Part shown: positions 7,102 to 10,475 of the stretch, in pieces
Numbering within the stretch: the first letter of the stretch is position 1
Layout: each line of letters begins with the position of its first letter
NCBI GenBank assembly: GCA_020024055.1
Contig: JAHHUI010000047.1
Span: forward strand, 1-10,475
Source: Spirochaetaceae bacterium
Lineage (GTDB): Bacteria > Spirochaetota > Spirochaetia > WRBN01
Direction: 5' to 3'
DNA: 10,475 nucleotides
Translations under genes and position numbers: made by a program
Notes under the pieces: model-generated
The model's database searches: none
What the model was told of the DNA's origin: nothing
What the model saw: only the letters and a program-made list of their open reading frames with translations

Positions 7102-7131
7102 ATTATAATGCTTCGATGTTGCAAGTGTCAA
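7102..7131 (-). promoter_or_regulatory. Perfect-consensus sigma70 promoter of nagA (leaderless)
   Basis: Read on the minus strand: TTGACA (7131-7126), an 18-base spacer, and TATAAT (7107-7102). Both hexamers match the consensus exactly. Six bases (ACACAT) then lead to the ATG at 7095, so transcription should start on the start codon. There is no Shine-Dalgarno sequence before it. The -35 lies inside codons 4-6 of the divergent lipoprotein gene. Confidence 0.75.
7104..7109 (+). promoter_or_regulatory. Plus-strand -10 of the lipoprotein/SpoIID unit, overlapping the nagA -10
   Basis: TATAAT, a perfect -10, ends six bases before the ATG at 7116 (spacer GCTTCG). Together with the nagA -10 it forms the palindrome ATTATAAT (7102-7109). 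No good -35 is seen at 16-18 bases; the closest is TAGACA at 7078-7083 with a long 20-base spacer. This promoter may therefore be weaker than that of nagA, or need an activator. Confidence 0.6.
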
Positions 7132-7736
7132 ACAAAAACCTCTCCCAGTTCATATTTCATCTTCTTCCTCTTGTGCTCATCTGCCTCTCCTGCACCATCA
7201 CCACACCCCAAATTGCCCGCTTTGAAATGCAGCCCAATTGGATATATAATATAGAATCTCAAAAAATCAGTAATTTTATTTCTGTTTTTGTTATGCTGAA
7301 AGACCTTGACCCCCAGCGCAGTTTTCCCCGCATCACACTGCATATGATAGGTCATGATCTCTTTTGGGAAATTCCTGTTTCTAATGAAGACATTCATCGC
7401 CGAGTATGTTCCTATTCGGCAGGATTTTTATACACTCCTGAAAATCTGCCCTCGGCCACATATGAATTGCGCGTGCACGGTGAACGCGGCATGATTGCTA
7501 CACAAAGAATAACAATCAATCAAGGCGCTATGCCTTCTGCCTCAGATTTCCCCCTGCTGCACAATTATCGCGTTTCTTTCCCCGCCGTTTTATTTGTCTA
7601 CCACCAAAAAGACTTCTTTTTAGCCACACATCTCTCTCCTTCCTATGTATTGCCGAAAAAGGAAAAGGGTGAAAGTTTCTACCTTTACAGCTTTTCTGAC
7701 ACCCTGCAAGCTGGATTAGTGTGCGGGCCTTATTAA
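7116..7736 (+). CDS. Small predicted lipoprotein of unknown function
   Basis: 206 residues from the ATG at 7116. I prefer this to an upstream ATG at 7065 (17 residues longer) because 7116 gives a normal lipoprotein signal peptide and lies six bases from a TATAAT. The hydrophobic stretch L-L-P-L-V-L-I-C-L-S-C ends at Cys26, the likely lipidated residue; the lipobox C-L-S-C is relaxed, as is common in spirochaetes. The mature part is beta-rich and polar (for example I-T-L-H-M-I-G and Y-E-L-R-V-H-G-E-R-G), suggesting a small immunoglobulin-like or beta-sandwich fold, but I recognise no family. The gene ends 16 bases before the TPR-SpoIID gene on the same strand, so the two are probably co-transcribed and may act together at the cell wall. 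The product would be a substrate of the LspA encoded upstream. Confidence 0.75.
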   Translation: MLQVSNKNLSQFIFHLLPLVLICLSCTITTPQIARFEMQPNWIYNIESQKISNFISVFVMLKDLDPQRSFPRITLHMIGHDLFWEIPVSNEDIHRRVCSYSAGFLYTPENLPSATYELRVHGERGMIATQRITINQGAMPSASDFPLLHNYRVSFPAVLFVYHQKDFFLATHLSPSYVLPKKEKGESFYLYSFSDTLQAGLVCGPY

Positions 7737-7742
7737 ACACAT

Positions 7743-7747
7743 GAGGA
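7743..7747 (+). promoter_or_regulatory. Shine-Dalgarno sequence deciding the SpoIID-gene start
   Basis: GAGGA lies five bases before the ATG at 7753. It overlaps the in-frame ATG at 7741, which has no such site of its own. The ATG at 7753 is therefore the better start, and removes four residues from the longest frame. Confidence 0.75.
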
Positions 7748-7752
7748 TATAT

Positions 7753-9801
7753 ATGTCTGTTAAACCCTTTTCATTGATTCATTTCACTTTTTTATTTTGC
7801 GTGACTCTCTTTTCCAAAAATCTGCATGCACAGACTGCACAGCAGGCCTATAAAGATGCCACACGGCATTATTACATGGCCGGAAAAATTGGCCCTGCCG
7901 ATACGGCATTTCTTGACTTTCTCGCTTCTTATCATGACGCGGCCTCTGCCAGAATGGACCTGATTCAAATTTATCAGGAAGAAGCCAAGCTGAAACAGGC
8001 TTTGCAATTTATGAAAACCCTCAGCGAAACTTATCCCGATATAAATGATTATAAAAATATGGTTTTTGTTTTGGCTGTTCAGGGGGGGGATTATTCGTTT
8101 GCAAAAAAAATTGAGCCCATGATTGGCGATGATGGGCAGACAATTTTTTACAAGGGTTTTCTGCGCTATCAAATGCGCCAATACAATGACGCTGTGCCCT
8201 ATTTCCAGCGCGCACTGCAATTCAAAAACAATAAGCCACAGGCCTATCATTTCCTGGGCATGTGCTATTTACAACAAAAATTCTACAATTTAGCCATAGA
8301 AAATTTTGTTCTGGCCTTGAAAGAGGAGCCCAGCTTCATGCTGTCTTTGGAACCCCTGGGCAAATGCTATCTGGCCGTGGGCAATTGGCGCAAGGCTTTA
8401 AGCACACTGCGCCGCGCACAGAGCAATCTGCCCGAGAAAAAAAGTGTGCGCAAAGCTGTGAAAGACATCACAAGCAAACATGAAAAAGAACTTGAGCAAG
8501 AGGCCCTCTCGAGACAGGATCGCAAAACAACTTTCAATGCCCCCGTGCTCACCACCTTTCCCAAAATCCCCGGCCGCCTGGTGCGTATCGGCCTCTCTGA
8601 GCGCATGTCTTCTATCTATTTAAAACCAGGGGCTAATTATCGCATTTCTTTTAATGGCGAAATCTCTCACGGGCAGAAAGGCGATATTATTCATATTCAC
8701 AGCCCTTCGGAAAAATCAGAATCTCCCATTACCAATAAAAGCTATGTGCTGAAAAACAAAGATTCTTTGTCTATTTCCTATTCTTCCAATAATGCCTCCA
8801 CGATTGTCTTCGACCTGGTCGACGGCCAGGGGTATTTTTTCGTGCGCACCACAGATAGAGCCTATCGCGGCAGCATGGAAATTATGGGCTTTTCCAAAGG
8901 AATGACCCTGGTAAATATTGTGCCCATGGAATCATATCTGTATTCAGTGGTGCCCTCGGAGATTCCACCTTATTGGCCCATGGAAGCCCTGAAAGCCCAG
9001 GCTGTGGCTGCACGCACATATACACTGGTGAACATGGGCCGCTTTAGCCATCGCGGTTTCGATCTCTACGGCTCAATCACCAGTCATGCCTACACAGGCA
9101 TTGGGGGTGAAAATCCACGTACGACACAGGCCGTGGATGATACAGCCGGCCTGGTTCTTTATACAAATGCAAATAAAAAAGACCTTTTGACAACGTATTA
9201 CAGCGCAAATACAGGCGGCTTCACCGACCCGGATACCGTGGTGTGGAACAAAGAAGGCCCCAGTGACCATGTGGGCCGGCCGGACAAGCTGGAGAAAGCA
9301 AGGCATTTATACTTGCCCCCGGCCGAATTGGCAGCCTGGATTAAAAGCCAGCCAAAAACGTACAGCAGCTGGCCCAATATGCACTTTGCCCCGGCTTTTC
9401 GCAGCGTGGTGTGGATCAGCGCCGAAGAAATGGCCCTGCGCGTGGGCCGCAGCAAAAAAATTGGCAATATACGTCAATTCCAAGTGCTCGAGCGCAGCAT
9501 TTCCGGGCGAGTCACCCAAGTGAAAGCTATCGGCGACTCGGGCGCGGTGGTAATCTCAGGAGATACGATTCGCAATCGCCTGGGCGGCCTGCGCAGCAAT
9601 CTTTACAGCATGCAGACGATCACCAATGCGCAGGGCAAGCCTATTTATTTCATTATCTATACAGCAGGATGGGGGCATGGCATTGGCATGGACCAAAGCG
9701 GCGCAGCCGGCATGGCCTCCGACGGACATACATTTCGCAATATCTTAAGTCATTATTATCCGCGCGGATATTTGAGCGCCTATTCAGGCAGCGGGCGATG
9801 A
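7753..9801 (+). CDS. Exported TPR protein with SpoIID/LytB-type peptidoglycan lytic domain
   Basis: 682 residues. A signal peptide (M-S-V-K-P-F-S, hydrophobic core, cleavage near N-L-H-A after residue 26) directs it to the periplasm. Residues about 30-245 are TPR-like helical pairs; the clearest is the Y-K-G-F-L-R-Y-Q-M-R-Q-Y-N-D-A unit and its two followers at about 130-235. Residues about 275-375 are beta-rich. The SpoIID domain (PF08486 type) follows: N-I-V-P-M-E-S-Y-L, then V-V-P-S-E-I-P with E403 at the position of the catalytic Glu of SpoIID, then E-A-L-K-A-Q-A-V-A-A-R-T-Y. The end has the conserved G-W-G-H-G-I-G-M-D-Q-S-G-A and H-Y-Y-P-R-G blocks. SpoIID enzymes are lytic transglycosylases that cut glycan strands lacking stem peptides. 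This organism shows no sign of sporulation, so a role in septal or growth-related wall turnover is more likely. An eight-G run (8082-8089) lies within the TPR region. The gene probably shares a transcript with the lipoprotein gene 16 bases upstream. Confidence 0.9.
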   Translation: MSVKPFSLIHFTFLFCVTLFSKNLHAQTAQQAYKDATRHYYMAGKIGPADTAFLDFLASYHDAASARMDLIQIYQEEAKLKQALQFMKTLSETYPDINDYKNMVFVLAVQGGDYSFAKKIEPMIGDDGQTIFYKGFLRYQMRQYNDAVPYFQRALQFKNNKPQAYHFLGMCYLQQKFYNLAIENFVLALKEEPSFMLSLEPLGKCYLAVGNWRKALSTLRRAQSNLPEKKSVRKAVKDITSKHEKELEQEALSRQDRKTTFNAPVLTTFPKIPGRLVRIGLSERMSSIYLKPGANYRISFNGEISHGQKGDIIHIHSPSEKSESPITNKSYVLKNKDSLSISYSSNNASTIVFDLVDGQGYFFVRTTDRAYRGSMEIMGFSKGMTLVNIVPMESYLYSVVPSEIPPYWPMEALKAQAVAARTYTLVNMGRFSHRGFDLYGSITSHAYTGIGGENPRTTQAVDDTAGLVLYTNANKKDLLTTYYSANTGGFTDPDTVVWNKEGPSDHVGRPDKLEKARHLYLPPAELAAWIKSQPKTYSSWPNMHFAPAFRSVVWISAEEMALRVGRSKKIGNIRQFQVLERSISGRVTQVKAIGDSGAVVISGDTIRNRLGGLRSNLYSMQTITNAQGKPIYFIIYTAGWGHGIGMDQSGAAGMASDGHTFRNILSHYYPRGYLSAYSGSGR

Positions 9802-9819
9802 AATATCTTTTCAGAAAGG

Positions 9820-9827
9820 AAAAAAAA
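9820..9827 (-). terminator. T-run terminator of the tRNA-Ser/SRP RNA unit
   Basis: On the minus strand, eight T residues directly follow the nine-base-pair closing stem of the SRP RNA, so the RNA's own terminal helix can act as the terminator hairpin. It lies 18 bases past the stop of the convergent SpoIID gene. No T-run is seen in the plus direction, so that gene has no clear intrinsic terminator of its own here. Confidence 0.7.
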
Positions 9828-9931
9828 CCAGTGTTAAGTCGCCCGTGGCGCCTTAACAAGAAGCCTACCGTTGCTTCCTTCCGGACCTGGCGGGGTTCAG
9901 CTTTGCATAATCGCACGGAACCTAACACTGG
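9828..9931 (-). ncRNA. ffs: Signal recognition particle RNA (4.5S type)
   Basis: About 104 nt. On the minus strand it contains the near-invariant domain IV sequence CAGGTCCGGAAGGAAGCA (9889-9872) with the GGAA tetraloop at 9882-9879, the binding site for Ffh. The two ends, CCAGTGTTA and TAACACTGG, pair perfectly over nine bases and define the limits. The length matches the short 4.5S form without an Alu domain, as in Gram-negative bacteria. With Ffh and FtsY it targets nascent membrane proteins to the translocon. It starts eight bases after tRNA-Ser with no promoter of its own visible, so it is probably processed from a joint transcript. Confidence 0.95.
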
Positions 9932-9939
9932 AAAAAATA

Positions 9940-10025
9940 CGGAGAGAGGGGGATTCGAACCCCCGGTACCTTGTGAGTACGCACGCTTTCCAAGCGTGTA
10001 CCTTAAACCGCTCGGTCATCTCTCC
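9940..10025 (-). tRNA. tRNA-Ser (anticodon GGA)
   Basis: The 86-nt minus-strand sequence folds into a class II cloverleaf: acceptor GGAGAGA/TCTCTCC, D-arm ACC...GGT, anticodon stem CACGC/GCGTG with loop TTGGAAA (anticodon GGA at 9991-9989, reading UCC and UCU), a 17-nt variable region with a GTAC/GTAC stem, and T-stem GGGGG/CCCCC with loop TTCGAAT. The long variable arm and G73 are serine identity features. CCA is not encoded: the next bases are TATTTTTT, so a CCA-adding enzyme is needed. The SRP RNA follows eight bases downstream. Confidence 0.96.
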
Positions 10026-10037
10026 CAACAAGGGTCT

Positions 10038-10066
10038 ATCCTATCAGAAAATGCTCTCTGTGGCAA
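10038..10066 (-). promoter_or_regulatory. Predicted promoter of the tRNA-Ser/SRP RNA unit
   Basis: Minus strand: TTGCCA (10066-10061), a 17-base spacer, and TAGGAT (10043-10038). The -10 ends 12 bases before the mature tRNA 5' end, leaving a leader of about six bases for RNase P to remove. The -35 lies in the last codons of the permease gene, and the -10 begins directly after its stop codon, so some read-through from the permease is also possible. Confidence 0.55.
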
Positions 10067-10475
10067 GAGTCAGCATTATTATTTTATCGTAAATCCCATA
10101 TGGTAAAGACATAGCTGATGCATAAATCATCAATGCCGTGATGCCTATAAAACAGGCCAAAAGGCGCTTTTTCATCAAGCCGGAGAGCATCATCCATTCG
10201 GGCAAAGACATACCGCCAATAGACATCATCAGGGCAAAGACTAAGCCTGTACCCATGCCTTTCGACACCAAAGACGCAATCACCGGAATCACCGCCGCGA
10301 TGCTGGTGTAAATTGGGGCGCCCAGCATAATCGCCAGGGGAATCATCAAAAATTGATTCTCATGATTCAGTCTCTCTATCCACTGCGTGCTGGCCCGCAT
10401 CGTGACAGCCACCCCAACAGCTACACCGGCCAGCAAATAAGGCAAAACACTGGCAATAATACACAGGCTTTCTTT
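10044..10475 (-). CDS. Predicted permease, C-terminal part (partial; DUF318/ArsP-like)
   Basis: The last 143 codons of a gene that begins beyond the right edge; the frame is open to the window end, so the TTG at 10445 is not a real start. The fragment is very hydrophobic, with about four membrane segments. The pattern resembles the C-terminal half of the PF03773 permease family (which includes ArsP-like organoarsenical exporters): a V-L-P-Y-L-L-A-G-V-x-V-G segment, then L-G-A-P-I-Y-T-S-I-A-A-V-I-P-V, then M-S-L-P-E-W-M-M-L-S-G-L-M-K-K-R-L-L-A before the last helix. The substrate cannot be told from this part. It is followed at once by the promoter and gene of tRNA-Ser. Confidence 0.72.
   Translation of the reverse strand, partial: KESLCIIASVLPYLLAGVAVGVAVTMRASTQWIERLNHENQFLMIPLAIMLGAPIYTSIAAVIPVIASLVSKGMGTGLVFALMMSIGGMSLPEWMMLSGLMKKRLLACFIGITALMIYASAMSLPYGIYDKIIMLTLATESIF

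Noticed and set aside
7065..7115. A longer lipoprotein frame beginning at ATG 7065
   Set aside because: It would place 17 polar/aromatic residues before the signal peptide, and it starts upstream of the predicted promoter.
7096..7131. A longer nagA beginning with TTG at 7131
   Set aside because: The TTG is part of a perfect TTGACA -35 and the extra 12 residues do not resemble a NagA N-terminus; the ATG at 7095 fits the family.
9411..10106. A 231-codon open frame on the plus strand across the end of the SpoIID gene, the SRP RNA and the tRNA
   Set aside because: It runs through two confident RNA genes and overlaps the SpoIID gene in another frame; the protein is low-complexity R/S/H-rich and has no recognisable motif.
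1..10475. CRISPR array, insertion sequence, prophage, toxin-antitoxin or defence system
   Set aside because: I found no spaced direct repeats, terminal inverted repeats, transposase or integrase motifs, and no effector-like genes; the genes are mostly core cell-envelope and housekeeping functions. The tRNA shows no neighbouring integrase or duplicated 3' end suggesting an attachment site.

Overview
This is a gene-dense chromosomal stretch from a diderm bacterium, most likely a spirochaete. The evidence is two lipoproteins with relaxed lipoboxes, an outer-membrane beta-barrel protein, a short 4.5S-type SRP RNA, and a LspA with the long loop and the R-W-P-T-F-N-I-A-D block that I associate with treponeme-like proteins. 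The assignment to Spirochaetota is an inference from protein style, not a database result. There is no sign of a mobile element, CRISPR array or phage, and no gap without a gene exceeds 300 bases.

Layout on the plus strand from the left: the 3' end of mutL (1-200); an exported protein with an N-terminal soluble domain and a C-terminal beta-barrel (264-2003); a lipoprotein lytic transglycosylase with a long helical-repeat N-terminus (2054-4336); a Nif3/YbgI-family metalloprotein (4326-5066); lspA (5070-5675); and a two-helix membrane protein (5675-5920). The last four genes overlap or nearly touch and read as one operon. nagA follows on the minus strand (7095-5917), tail to tail with this operon. 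Diverging from nagA is a two-gene unit: a small lipoprotein (7116-7736) and an exported TPR-SpoIID protein (7753-9801). On the right, a minus-strand permease fragment (10475-10044) is followed by tRNA-Ser(GGA) and the SRP RNA, which form a tandem RNA unit ending in an eight-T terminator.

A common theme is the envelope and peptidoglycan. Slt and SpoIID domains cleave glycan strands, NagA feeds GlcNAc-6-phosphate from murein or chitin-type sugars back into metabolism, and LspA matures lipoproteins such as the two encoded here. This link is inferred from gene neighbourhood.

The most interesting signal is in the promoters. All four protein genes with a visible start that I place at the head of a transcription unit (264, 2054, 7095 minus, 7116) have a -10-like hexamer ending only 6-7 bases before the ATG and no Shine-Dalgarno sequence. 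The operon-internal genes (4326, 5070, 5675, 7753) have purine-rich Shine-Dalgarno sequences. This predicts leaderless mRNAs at unit heads. At 7093-7118, nagA and the lipoprotein gene share one palindromic -10 (ATTATAAT) read in both directions, with exactly six bases to each ATG, so the two promoters should be mutually exclusive. These promoters also move several starts downstream of the longest open frames.
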